64,000 nt of DNA from Clostridia bacterium (GTDB taxonomy: Bacteria > Bacillota > Clostridia > Oscillospirales > Acutalibacteraceae): contig JAFQJL010000012.1 of NCBI GenBank assembly GCA_017414965.1, positions 1-64,000 on the forward strand, in the 5' to 3' direction. Below, piece by piece: positions 35,063-42,858 of this stretch. The translations under genes were made by a program, and so were the position numbers. Each line of letters opens with the position of its first letter. The first letter of the stretch is position 1. The notes beneath the pieces were generated by a model. The model saw only the letters and a list, made by a program, of their open reading frames with translations. It was not told where the DNA came from and searched no databases.

Positions 35063-35338
35063 ATGTCGCAAGAAGCACTCGGTATGGTCGAGACGCGCAG
35101 CTTAACGGCGGCGATCGAGGCATCCGATAGCATGACCAAAGCGGCGAACGTCACGCTGGTCGGCACCGAGAAGATCGGTTCCGGTTTGGTGACGGTAATC
35201 GTCCGCGGCGACGTCGGCGCAGTCAAAGCGGCGACGGAAGCCGGAAAAGCGGCAGCGGCTCAGATCGGCGAACTGTTCGCGGTTCACGTGATCCCGCGTC
35301 CGCACAGCGATGTAGAAGGCATTCTGCCGAAATTTTAA
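35063..35338 (+). CDS. BMC-H shell protein (PduA/PduJ/EutM type), copy 1
   Basis: A 91-residue canonical hexamer-forming shell protein with [19 protein letters not shown], the pore motif [14 protein letters not shown] and the C terminus [12 protein letters not shown]. These hexamers tile the facets and admit small polar metabolites. AGGAGG is 8 bases before ATG 35063; the in-frame TTG at 35057 is closer to the SD and rejected. It is the most divergent of the three PduA-like copies in this locus. Confidence 0.95.
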   Translation: MSQEALGMVETRSLTAAIEASDSMTKAANVTLVGTEKIGSGLVTVIVRGDVGAVKAATEAGKAAAAQIGELFAVHVIPRPHSDVEGILPKF

Positions 35339-35351
35339 GGAGTAAACACGT

Positions 35352-35642
35352 ATGAAGTCATTGGGATTTGTTGAGGTCAGCGGCGTGGTCGCGGCAATCG
35401 ATGCGCTGGACCTTATGCTCAAAACAGCCGGTGTTCGGTTTGTCACATGGGAGCGTAAGTTCGGCGGCCGTCTGGTGACGGTGATCGTCGAGGGCGACGT
35501 GTCGGCGGTGCAAGCTGCCGTGGATGCCGCTATGACAGAAAGTTACAGCAAGCCCGTGGCACACGCGGTGATCGCCAGCCCGCACGAAGAAGTGCAGCGG
35601 TTGGTTAAGATCTCCGCGGCTCGTCCGCAGAACACCGTGTAA
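35352..35642 (+). CDS. BMC-H shell protein (PduK/EutK N-domain-like)
   Basis: A 96-residue BMC domain: SLGFVEVSGVVAAIDALDLM, then WERKFGGRLVTVIVEGDVSAV. The pore segment KFGGRL carries an extra Arg and a bulky Phe compared with KIGSGL in the PduA-like copies, implying a charged, narrower pore. The C terminus is VIASPHEEVQRLV plus about 12 residues. It probably forms a minor hexamer. AAGGAG lies upstream, 13 bases after the preceding shell gene. Confidence 0.92.
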   Translation: MKSLGFVEVSGVVAAIDALDLMLKTAGVRFVTWERKFGGRLVTVIVEGDVSAVQAAVDAAMTESYSKPVAHAVIASPHEEVQRLVKISAARPQNTV

Positions 35643-35711
35643 CGGTGTCACACAATCTTGGTTGTTATGAATTAACATAAACAATACAGTCATTTTAAGG
35701 AGGAAGTAACA

Positions 35712-35987
35712 ATGGAACTCGAAGCTCTCGGTATGGTAGAAACCCGTGGTCTGGTTGCCGCTGTTGAGGCGGCGGATGCGATGGTCAAGGCGGCGAACGT
35801 CGTTTTGGTCGGCACCCAGAAAATCGGCTCTGGCTTGGTGACCGTCATGGTCCGCGGCGATGTCGGCGCGGTCAAGGCGGCTACGGAAGCCGGCAAGAAC
35901 GCTGCTTCTCGCCTGGGCGAGATCGTGGCGGTGCACGTTATCCCGCGTCCGCACGGCGATGTCGAGAAGATTCTGCCGACGGCCTGA
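35712..35987 (+). CDS. BMC-H shell protein (PduA/PduJ type), copy 2
   Basis: A 91-residue canonical BMC-H with [20 protein letters not shown], pore [14 protein letters not shown] and tail [16 protein letters not shown]. Its DNA is nearly identical to copy 3 over the first third, which points to recent tandem duplication or gene conversion. A 69-base non-coding gap with AAGGAGG lies upstream, so each copy has its own strong translation signal, as expected for an abundant facet protein. Confidence 0.95.
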   Translation: MELEALGMVETRGLVAAVEAADAMVKAANVVLVGTQKIGSGLVTVMVRGDVGAVKAATEAGKNAASRLGEIVAVHVIPRPHGDVEKILPTA

Positions 35988-36043
35988 TTTTCGCACGTTA
36001 GTAAAGTCCTTTAAACAAAGTATTCTAAAAGGAGGAAACAAAA

Positions 36044-36313
36044 ATGGCTATGGAAGCTCTTGGTATGGTCGAAACTCGTGGTCTGGTTGCTGCTGTTGAG
36101 GCGGCGGATGCGATGGTCAAGGCGGCGAACGTCACCCTGATCGGCACCCAGAAGATCGGCTCCGGTTTGGTGACCGTCATGGTTCGTGGCGATGTGGGCG
36201 CTGTTAAGTCGGCGACCGAAGCCGGTAATGCTGCTGCCGCCCGTCTGGGCGAAGTCATTGCCGTGCACGTGATCCCGCGTCCGCACAGCGATGTCGAGAA
36301 GATTCTGCCGTAA
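36044..36313 (+). CDS. BMC-H shell protein (PduA/PduJ type), copy 3
   Basis: An 89-residue BMC-H nearly identical to copy 2 in the first helix and pore ([14 protein letters not shown]), differing mainly at [19 protein letters not shown]. It ends at ILP without further extension. AAAGGAGG precedes the ATG. A strong hairpin lies just after it, dividing the abundant BMC-H genes from the pentamer gene. Confidence 0.95.
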   Translation: MAMEALGMVETRGLVAAVEAADAMVKAANVTLIGTQKIGSGLVTVMVRGDVGAVKSATEAGNAAAARLGEVIAVHVIPRPHSDVEKILP

Positions 36314-36326
36314 GAATCCGGCACAA

Positions 36327-36358
36327 GGCAGAGGGGCTGTTCCCGCAGCCCCTCTGCC
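36327..36358 (+). other. Strong intercistronic hairpin between hexamer and pentamer genes
   Basis: A perfect 13-bp GC-rich stem, GGCAGAGGGGCTG against CAGCCCCTCTGCC, with a 6-nt loop and no T-run. Its position suggests mRNA stabilisation or partial attenuation so that hexamers exceed pentamers. Confidence 0.75.
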
Positions 36359-36387
36359 GGAAATCTCGAAACGGGAAAGGGTAAATT

Positions 36388-36669
36388 ATGTTAATTGGTA
36401 AAGTGATTGGAAGCATTGTTTCCACTCGTAAAAACGAAAACTTGGTCGGCAGCAAGTTCATGGTTGTTGAAACGCTGTCCGAAATGAATCAGGAAGTCAC
36501 CCGTCTGGTGGCGGTCGACAATGTCGGCGCGGGCATCGGCGAGGTGGTTATTGTTGCGCTCGGAAGTGCGGCACGTGTCGGTTGCGACATGCGCGAAGCA
36601 CCGGTGGATGCTGCAATTGTCGGTATTGTGGATGACAAGATTGGTTTGTCCGGGGTGAATTTGAAATGA
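36388..36669 (+). CDS. BMC-P shell vertex protein, EutN/CcmL family
   Basis: A 93-residue EutN/CcmL protein: MLIGKVIGSIVSTRKNE at the start, then LVAVDNVGAGIGEVVIVALGSAAR and a C-terminal DAAIVGIVD. Pentamers of this fold cap the twelve vertices of the polyhedral shell. It is the only pentamer gene in the window. Its stop codon overlaps the start of the PduS-like gene (ATGA). GGGAAAGG lies upstream. Confidence 0.95.
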   Translation: MLIGKVIGSIVSTRKNENLVGSKFMVVETLSEMNQEVTRLVAVDNVGAGIGEVVIVALGSAARVGCDMREAPVDAAIVGIVDDKIGLSGVNLK

Positions 36670-37994
36670 CATTCGAAGAGATCTCTGCCATCCTGCGTGA
36701 ACACGGTGTAGTGGGTGCCGGCGGCGCCGGTTTTCCGTCCTATGCCAAGCTGAACAAGGATGCAGACACCATTATTCTCAACTGTGCCGAGTGTGAGCCG
36801 TTGCTGAAACTGCACCGTCAGGTGCTGGAAACGCACGCAAAGGAAATTCTTGACACGTTGAATCTGATTGGGAAAATTCTGGGGGTCAAGCAGGTTATTA
36901 TCGGCGTAAAGGAAGCCTATCACGGCGCCGTCGCCGCTTGCGAAGCGCTGCTGCCCCATTATGATAATATGTCCATCAGCCTGCTGCCGGAGATCTATCC
37001 GGCCGGCGATGAGATCGTGCTGATCTACGAGGCCACCGGCCGCGTGGTGGCGCCGGGTGCGTTGCCGATCTCGCAGGGCGTGGTGGTGTATAACGTAGAA
37101 ACCATCCTCAACGCGTGGAACGCGTTGCAGGGAAAACCGGTCACGCACAAGTACGTGACCATTTGCGGTGAGGTAAGCGATCCGGTAACGGTGTACGCGC
37201 CGATTGGTGCGACGGTGGCGGATCTGCTGCCGATGGCCGGCAAGATCACCACGCCGGATCCGGCGTTTGTGATGGGCGGTTTGATGATGGGCGGTCTCGG
37301 TTCGCCGAGTGAGCTGGTCAAAAAGACCACCAACGCGGTCATTGTGCTGCCGGGTGACCATCCGGTCATCTCGCAGAAGAAGCGCAAGGTTTCGGTGGAT
37401 TATCACCGTGCCATGGCGGCTTGCTGCCAGTGCAACTATTGCTCGGATATGTGCCCGCGCCATTTGCTGGGACATCCGATCGATCCGGCTCGCTTTATGC
37501 GGGCGGCTTCGCACGGCCAGCATACCGACGTAGAACCGTACATCAACGCGGCGTTCTGCTGCGGCTGTGCGCTGTGTGAGATGTATGCGTGCGGACAGGG
37601 CTTGTCCCCGCGTTCGCTGCTCAACGTCACGAAGAACAAGCTGCGCGCCAACGGCGTGCGTCCGCCGCAAGGCGTTCAGCCGGCGGCTGTACCGGCCACG
37701 CGTGATTACCGCCGCGTTCCGGTGGAGCGCTTGACGGCGCGTCTGGGTGTTACGCAGTACGATCGTCCGGCACCGGTGACCGAACAGGCCGTTCCGGTCA
37801 AGAAGGTGCAGATCCCGATGGCGATGCACATCGGCGTGCCGGCGGCTCCGACCGTCAAGGCGGGCGATACGGTGCAGGTCGGTCAAACGATCGGCGCTGC
37901 TGCGGACGGAAAACTGGGTGTTAACATCCACGCTTCCGTCAACGGAAAGGTTACCGATGTCAACGACAAGTTCGTGACCATTGCGGTAGATTAA
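36666..37994 (+). CDS. PduS-like (RnfC-family) flavin/iron-sulfur oxidoreductase
   Basis: A 442-residue protein. The RnfC-like front has GAGGAGFPSYAKLN and CAECEPLLKLH for FMN/NADH binding. A SLBB-like segment follows, and then two [4Fe-4S] ferredoxin-like sites: CQCNYCSDMCPR with C-x2-C-x2-C-x3-C counting the preceding Cys, and CCGCALCEMYACGQ with C-x2-C-x2-C-x4-C. The last ~90 residues form a barrel-sandwich domain. PduS passes electrons in 1,2-propanediol microcompartments, there linked to cobalamin reduction. No B12 enzymes occur here, so electron export is the more likely task. Confidence 0.92.
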   Translation: MTFEEISAILREHGVVGAGGAGFPSYAKLNKDADTIILNCAECEPLLKLHRQVLETHAKEILDTLNLIGKILGVKQVIIGVKEAYHGAVAACEALLPHYDNMSISLLPEIYPAGDEIVLIYEATGRVVAPGALPISQGVVVYNVETILNAWNALQGKPVTHKYVTICGEVSDPVTVYAPIGATVADLLPMAGKITTPDPAFVMGGLMMGGLGSPSELVKKTTNAVIVLPGDHPVISQKKRKVSVDYHRAMAACCQCNYCSDMCPRHLLGHPIDPARFMRAASHGQHTDVEPYINAAFCCGCALCEMYACGQGLSPRSLLNVTKNKLRANGVRPPQGVQPAAVPATRDYRRVPVERLTARLGVTQYDRPAPVTEQAVPVKKVQIPMAMHIGVPAAPTVKAGDTVQVGQTIGAAADGKLGVNIHASVNGKVTDVNDKFVTIAVD

Positions 37995-38008
37995 GGAGGC
38001 TCTGACTG

Positions 38009-38557
38009 ATGCGTAGAGCAATTGGTATGTGTGAACTCAAGACGGTTTCGGCCGGCGTATCCGCTGCGGATATGATGGTTAAGACCGCTGAGGTCGATAT
38101 TTTGGAAGCCAAGGTCGTGTGCCCGGGTAAATACCTGGTGCTGATCGCCGGCGAACTCAGCGCGGTGCGCGCGTCGGTGGATACGGTGTTGGCGAAATAC
38201 GGCGATCAGCTGTTGGATCATTTTGTGCTGGGCAACCCGCACGAATCGCTGTTCGGCGCGATCTACGGTGCCAACGAAGTCGGTCAGCCGGACGCGTTGG
38301 GCGTGCTGGAGACCTTCTCGGCTGCCGCGGCGGTCGTGGCGGCGGATGTGGCCGCCAAGACGGCGATGGTTTCGCTGATCGAGTTGCGTTTGGCGCGCGG
38401 TATGTGCGGCAAATCCTACCTGTTCCTCACCGGTAGCGTGTCGGCGGTCACCGCGGCGATTGAGCGCGCGGAAAAGGAAGTCGGCCAGAACGGCATGCTG
38501 TTGGACAGCTCGATCATTCCGAATCCGGCCCCGCAGATGTGGGACAGCATCCTCTAA
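38009..38557 (+). CDS. BMC-T shell protein, PduT-like with Fe-S pore cysteine
   Basis: A 182-residue protein with two tandem BMC domains (about 1-90 and 95-182) that forms pseudohexameric trimers. Cys38 in VVCPGKYLVL aligns with Cys38 of PduT, which ligates a [4Fe-4S] cluster in the central pore. The second domain has GMCGKSYLFLTGSVSAV. It follows the PduS-like gene by 14 bases with AAGGAGG, and the two products are a likely electron path across the shell. PduT assignment is by motif and length. Confidence 0.93.
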   Translation: MRRAIGMCELKTVSAGVSAADMMVKTAEVDILEAKVVCPGKYLVLIAGELSAVRASVDTVLAKYGDQLLDHFVLGNPHESLFGAIYGANEVGQPDALGVLETFSAAAAVVAADVAAKTAMVSLIELRLARGMCGKSYLFLTGSVSAVTAAIERAEKEVGQNGMLLDSSIIPNPAPQMWDSIL

Positions 38558-38593
38558 TTCTGATCATACTTTCAGTAAAGGAGAAACGGCGGT

Positions 38594-39352
38594 ATGTTAG
38601 CACTTGAACGGCGGAATGCCATTCTGGAAAAGCTGGCGTTGACCGGTAAGGTCATTGTGGCCGACCTCAGTCGCGAATTTAATGTGACCGAAGAGACCAT
38701 CCGTCGCGATCTGGAAAAGCTGGACCACGAAGGTCTGGCGCAAAAAACGTATGGCGGTGCGGTGTCCAACCACAGCCTGAATATGGATCTGCCTTACAAG
38801 GTGCGTCAGCGCACCAACGCGGAGGCCAAGCAGGCCATCGCGCTGAAAGTGGCGGATATGATCCACGACGGCGACTACGTGATGATGGATGCGTCCTCCA
38901 CGACGTTGTATATCACCAAATGTATCCGCAATAAGCACAACATCACGTTGATCACCAACTCCATCGAGATTCTGATGGAGGTGGCCGATCACGACGACTG
39001 GCACGTCATTTCCACCGGCGGTGTGCTCAAGACCGGCGCGTTGGCGCTGCTCGGCGGTAACGCCGAAAAGACCATCCGCAATTTCCGTGTGGATATGGCG
39101 ATCTGCTCCTGCAAGGGCGTGGATAAGGAATTCGGTATTTCGGATTCGAACGATGTCAACGCACAGATCAAAAAATCGATGTTTGCGGCGGCTAAGAAGC
39201 GTGTGCTGGTGGTCGATCACTCGAAGTTTGACCAGACGTCCTTTGTCAAGGTCGGCGATCTGACCGATATCGATATGATCGTGACCGACCAGAAACCCTC
39301 TGCCGATTGGACAGAGGCTTGCGAGGATGCCGGCGTTACGATGGTGTATTAA
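38594..39352 (+). CDS. DeoR-family transcriptional regulator of the BMC locus
   Basis: A 252-residue regulator. The N-terminal winged HTH has VADLSREFNVTEETIRRDLEKL (residues 20-41), and the DeoRC sensor domain has MMDASSTTLYITKCI, LITNSIEIL and GISDSNDVNAQIKK. Sensor domains of this type bind phosphorylated sugars or similar effectors. Located inside the BMC gene order, it is the evident local regulator; an inverted repeat at 26908 is a possible operator. It suggests that the inducer is a sugar phosphate or polyol phosphate, which is inference. Confidence 0.92.
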   Translation: MLALERRNAILEKLALTGKVIVADLSREFNVTEETIRRDLEKLDHEGLAQKTYGGAVSNHSLNMDLPYKVRQRTNAEAKQAIALKVADMIHDGDYVMMDASSTTLYITKCIRNKHNITLITNSIEILMEVADHDDWHVISTGGVLKTGALALLGGNAEKTIRNFRVDMAICSCKGVDKEFGISDSNDVNAQIKKSMFAAAKKRVLVVDHSKFDQTSFVKVGDLTDIDMIVTDQKPSADWTEACEDAGVTMVY

Positions 39353-39369
39353 ATCTCAGCAAAGAGGCG

Positions 39370-39394
39370 GCAAGCATTCGGTTTGAATGCTTGC
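39370..39394 (+). other. Hairpin upstream of ackA
   Basis: A perfect 10-bp stem, GCAAGCATTC against GAATGCTTGC, with loop GGTTT and no T-run. It lies between the regulator and acetate kinase genes. Confidence 0.6.
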
Positions 39395-39419
39395 GTCACA
39401 TAAAGGGAGGCAAACAACT

Positions 39420-40601
39420 ATGAAAATTCTGGTTATCAATGCCGGCTCTTCGTCGCTGAAATATCAGTTGTTCAATATGGACAACGGCGACGTGCTGGCA
39501 AAGGGCCTTTGCGAACGCATTGGTATGGACGGTGCGGTTACGCACAAGCGTCCGGGCAAGCCGGACTACAAAGCCGATGTCGAGCTGAAAGACCACGACG
39601 ACGCGCTGAAGATCGTTATCGACCTGCTGGTCGGTGCGGAGACCGGTGTGGTTAAGAGCATCGACGAGATCGATGCGGTCGGTCATCGCTTCGCGCACGG
39701 CGGCAACCTGAAAGGTTCGCAGATCATCACCGAATCGGTGCTGAAATATCTGGAATCCATCGTGCCGATCAACCCGTTGCACGGCCCGCCGGCCATCGCC
39801 GGTTACAAGGCGTGCGCGCGTCTGATGGACGGCAAGCCGCAGGTCGGCGTGTTCGACACCTCGTTCTACACGCAGATCGAGGATTTCCGTTACATCTATG
39901 CCATCCCGTACGAATTCTACGAGAAGGATAACATCCGCCGTTACGGTTTCCACGGCACCTCCCACCGCTACGTGTCCGCGAAAGCGGCGGAGCTGTTGGG
40001 CAAGCCGGTGGATCAGGTCAAGGTGATCACCTGTCACCTCGGCAACGGCTCCTCCATCACCGCGGTGAAGAACGGCGTGGCGATCGATACCACGATGGGC
40101 TTCACGCCGCAGGAAGGTGTGCCGATGGGCACCCGTTCCGGCTCGATCGATCCGACGGTCGTCACCTACCTGATGAAGACCAAGGGCTATTCGCCGGAGG
40201 AGATGGAGACCATCCTCAATAAGAAATCCGGTTTCCAGGGCATCTTCGGCAATTCCGATTGCCGCAATGTTGGCGATGCGGCCAAGGCCGGCGATCCGAA
40301 AGCGATTCTCGCGCAGAAGATGTTGGGTAACGCCGTCAAGCGTTACATTGGCTCCTTCACCGCCGAGCTCAACGGTGTGGATGCCGTGGTGTTCACCGGC
40401 GGTATCGGTGAGCACGATTCCACCATCCGTGGCATGGCGCTTTCCGAGCTGGAAAACTTCGGTATCAAGCTGGATGCCGCGCGCAATAGCGAGGTCAACG
40501 GCACCGGTATGATCTCCACGGACGATTCCCCGATTCAGGTTTGGGTGATCCCGACCGACGAGGAGTATATGATCGCGTTGGATACGCAGAAACTCGCGTA
40601 A
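39420..40601 (+). CDS. ackA: Acetate/propionate kinase
   Basis: A 393-residue ASKHA kinase: LVINAGSSSLKYQLF, GFHGTSHRYV, GTRSGSIDP and FTGGIGEHD are intact. It converts acyl phosphate plus ADP to the acid plus ATP, the energy-yielding step after PduL. There is no targeting peptide, so it acts in the cytosol as in other metabolosomes (PduW role). GGGAGG precedes ATG 39420. Acetate versus propionate preference cannot be read from sequence. Confidence 0.96.
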   Translation: MKILVINAGSSSLKYQLFNMDNGDVLAKGLCERIGMDGAVTHKRPGKPDYKADVELKDHDDALKIVIDLLVGAETGVVKSIDEIDAVGHRFAHGGNLKGSQIITESVLKYLESIVPINPLHGPPAIAGYKACARLMDGKPQVGVFDTSFYTQIEDFRYIYAIPYEFYEKDNIRRYGFHGTSHRYVSAKAAELLGKPVDQVKVITCHLGNGSSITAVKNGVAIDTTMGFTPQEGVPMGTRSGSIDPTVVTYLMKTKGYSPEEMETILNKKSGFQGIFGNSDCRNVGDAAKAGDPKAILAQKMLGNAVKRYIGSFTAELNGVDAVVFTGGIGEHDSTIRGMALSELENFGIKLDAARNSEVNGTGMISTDDSPIQVWVIPTDEEYMIALDTQKLA

Positions 40602-40628
40602 GAAACTCACATAAGGGAGAGTTGAAAT

Positions 40629-42104
40629 ATGGCAATTTCCGAGAAAGATATTCAGAGCGTAGTGGCGGCTGTCCTGCAAGAGATGAAGGGCGGCAACGGT
40701 GCTTCCGCGCCGGCGGCTTCGACCGCGAAAGCGGCGGCTCCGTGGTGCGCTACGCAGTATAAAGGCCGGAAGCTGATCGGTATCTATCACGATATGAACG
40801 ACGCCATCGCCGCGGCGAACGAGGGCTACAAGGCCGTCCGCCGTATGACGCTGGTGGAGCGTGAGAAGATCATCACCGAGATCCGCCGCCTGACGCGCGA
40901 GGAAGCGCCGATCATGGCAGAGTTGGGTGTTGCCGAAACCGGCATGGGTCGTGTTGACCACAAGACCGCCAAGCATATGCTGGTGGCGGATAAGACGCCG
41001 GGTACCGAGGACATCAACGCCGAGGTCAAGACCGGCGACAACGGCATGACGCTGTTGGAGCGTGCGCCGTTTGGTGTGGTGGGTGCGATCACGCCGTCCA
41101 CCAACCCGTCCGAGACGGTTATTTGCAACAGCATCGGTATGATCGTGGCCGGCAACGGCGTGGTGTTCAACCCGCACCCGAACGCGATCGCGACCTCCAA
41201 CTATGCGGTCGATCTGGTCAACCGCGCGTCCAAGGCGGCCGGCGGTCCGGAAGTGTTGGTGGCGTCGATGGATAAGCCGACGCTGGAGTCCGCCGATGTG
41301 ATGTATAAGCATCCGCTGATCAAGCTGCTGGTGTGCACCGGCGGCCCGGGCGTTGTCCGTGCCGTGTTGTCCTCCGGCAAAAAGGCCATCGGTGCCGGTG
41401 CGGGTAACCCGCCGGTCATCGTGGACGATACCGCCGACATTCAGAAGGCCGGTAAGGATATCATCGACGGTTGCTCGTTTGATAACAACCTGCCGTGTAT
41501 CGCGGAAAAAGAGTGCTTCGCGTTTGCGAACATCGCCGACGAACTGATTGGTGCGATGCAGAGAAACGGCGCTTACAAGATCACCAAGGAACAGGCCGAC
41601 AAGCTCGCCGAGGTGGTGTTGGTGGACAAAGCCGGCAAGGACGGCAAGGTCCGCAAGATCATCAACCGCAAGTGCGTGGGCCGCGATGCGAAGGTTTTGC
41701 TGGGCATGATTGGCATCAACGTCGGCGATGACGTTCGTTGCATCATCTGCGAAACGCCGTTTGAGCATCCGTTTGTTCAGGAAGAACTGATGATGCCGAT
41801 TCTGCCGATCGTTCGCGTCAACAACATCGATCAGGCGATCGATTGGGCGGTCAAGGCGGAGCATGGTTGCCGCCACACCGCGCATATGCATTCCAAGAAC
41901 ATCGACCACCTCACGCGTTTTGCGTATGCGGTCGAAACCACCATCTTCGTGAAGAACGCACCGTCCTACGCCGGTATCGGCTTTGGCGGCGAGGGTCACA
42001 CCACCTTCACCATTGCCGGCCCGACCGGCGAGGGCCTGACCTCGGCTCGCAGCTTCACTCGCTGGCGCCGTTGCGTCCTGAAGGACGGTTTCCGTATCAT
42101 CTAA
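40629..42104 (+). CDS. CoA-acylating aldehyde dehydrogenase, PduP/EutE type, with encapsulation peptide
   Basis: A 491-residue aldehyde dehydrogenase. Residues 7-18 (DIQSVVAAVLQE) form the targeting helix followed by an Ala/Ser/Gly linker to about residue 38. The catalytic core has the nucleotide-binding ITPSTNPSETVICN, the glycine motif TGGPGVV, and the catalytic Cys290 in FDNNLPCIAEKE. It oxidises an aldehyde with NAD+ and CoA to acyl-CoA inside the shell. The aldehyde would come from the Zn-ADH or an unlinked enzyme. It starts 27 bases after ackA and is followed by pduL. Confidence 0.95.
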   Translation: MAISEKDIQSVVAAVLQEMKGGNGASAPAASTAKAAAPWCATQYKGRKLIGIYHDMNDAIAAANEGYKAVRRMTLVEREKIITEIRRLTREEAPIMAELGVAETGMGRVDHKTAKHMLVADKTPGTEDINAEVKTGDNGMTLLERAPFGVVGAITPSTNPSETVICNSIGMIVAGNGVVFNPHPNAIATSNYAVDLVNRASKAAGGPEVLVASMDKPTLESADVMYKHPLIKLLVCTGGPGVVRAVLSSGKKAIGAGAGNPPVIVDDTADIQKAGKDIIDGCSFDNNLPCIAEKECFAFANIADELIGAMQRNGAYKITKEQADKLAEVVLVDKAGKDGKVRKIINRKCVGRDAKVLLGMIGINVGDDVRCIICETPFEHPFVQEELMMPILPIVRVNNIDQAIDWAVKAEHGCRHTAHMHSKNIDHLTRFAYAVETTIFVKNAPSYAGIGFGGEGHTTFTIAGPTGEGLTSARSFTRWRRCVLKDGFRII

Positions 42105-42125
42105 ATTTCAAGGGGGTTTCCCATT

Positions 42126-42794
42126 ATGCAATACAGTTCCGAAATGATCGCGGACATCGTCGCCCGTGTGATTCGTGAAGGCGGCGCGCCGGCCGGTGCA
42201 CCCGCTGCAGCGGACGGTCTGGTGCCGGTTGGCGTGTCTGCCCGTCACATTCACTTGACGCAGGCGGATGTGGAAACGCTGTTCGGCAAAGGCTATCAGC
42301 TCACGCCGTTTAAGGATCTGTCCCAGCCGGGTCAGTATGCCTGCAAGGAACAGCTGACGCTGGTCGGTCCCTCGATGCGTGCTATTGAAAAGGTGCGCGT
42401 GCTCGGTCCGGTGCGTAAATCCACGCAGGTGGAGATTTCTCGCACGGATTCGTTTGTGCTGAAGGTGAAGCCGCCGGTGCGCGAGTCGGGCGATATTGCC
42501 GGTTCCGCCGGTGTAACCATCATCGGACCGAAGGGCATTGTCACCATTTCCGAGGGTTGCATTATCGCCAACCGCCATATCCATATGAGCTTGGACGACG
42601 CCCGTCGTTTCAACGTCAAGGACGGCGAGTACGTGGATGTCGAGATCATCGACGGCGCCGAGCGTCCGTCCACCTTCCACGGTGTGCAGGTGCGCGCTAA
42701 CGAAGCGTTTGCGCTGGAAATGCACATTGATACCGACGATGCGAACGCTGCCGGTATTGGTAACGGTGCGAAGGTCAAACTGATCAAAAAGTAA
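42126..42794 (+). CDS. pduL: Phosphate acyltransferase PduL with encapsulation peptide
   Basis: A 222-residue PduL-type phosphotransacylase. Residues 6-17 (MIADIVARVIRE) are the targeting helix, followed by GGAPAGAPAAADG. Two beta-barrel halves carry the zinc-binding HIH motifs SARHIHLT and ANRHIHMS. It converts acyl-CoA plus phosphate to acyl phosphate and recycles CoA within the compartment. It completes the aldehyde dehydrogenase/PduL/kinase core. AAGGGGG lies upstream of the ATG. Confidence 0.95.
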   Translation: MQYSSEMIADIVARVIREGGAPAGAPAAADGLVPVGVSARHIHLTQADVETLFGKGYQLTPFKDLSQPGQYACKEQLTLVGPSMRAIEKVRVLGPVRKSTQVEISRTDSFVLKVKPPVRESGDIAGSAGVTIIGPKGIVTISEGCIIANRHIHMSLDDARRFNVKDGEYVDVEIIDGAERPSTFHGVQVRANEAFALEMHIDTDDANAAGIGNGAKVKLIKK

Positions 42795-42804
42795 GATTTA
42801 AGGG

Positions 42805-42831
42805 AAGACCCGCCGCGGGGCGGTGGGTCTT
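42805..42831 (+). other. Hairpin after pduL
   Basis: An 11-bp stem, AAGACCCGCCG against CGGTGGGTCTT with one G-U pair, and no T-run. Probably an mRNA end stabiliser or attenuator before the HAD gene. Confidence 0.6.
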
Positions 42832-42858
42832 CTACTTATGAGAAAGGGGGGAGAAATC

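Noticed and set aside
35063..36313. CRISPR-like or satellite repeat
   Set aside because: The repeated DNA is explained by paralogous BMC-H coding sequences.
39396..41999. 867-codon minus-strand open frame opposite ackA and the AldDH gene
   Set aside because: Despite its length it has no domain, promoter or SD; both plus-strand genes are canonical.
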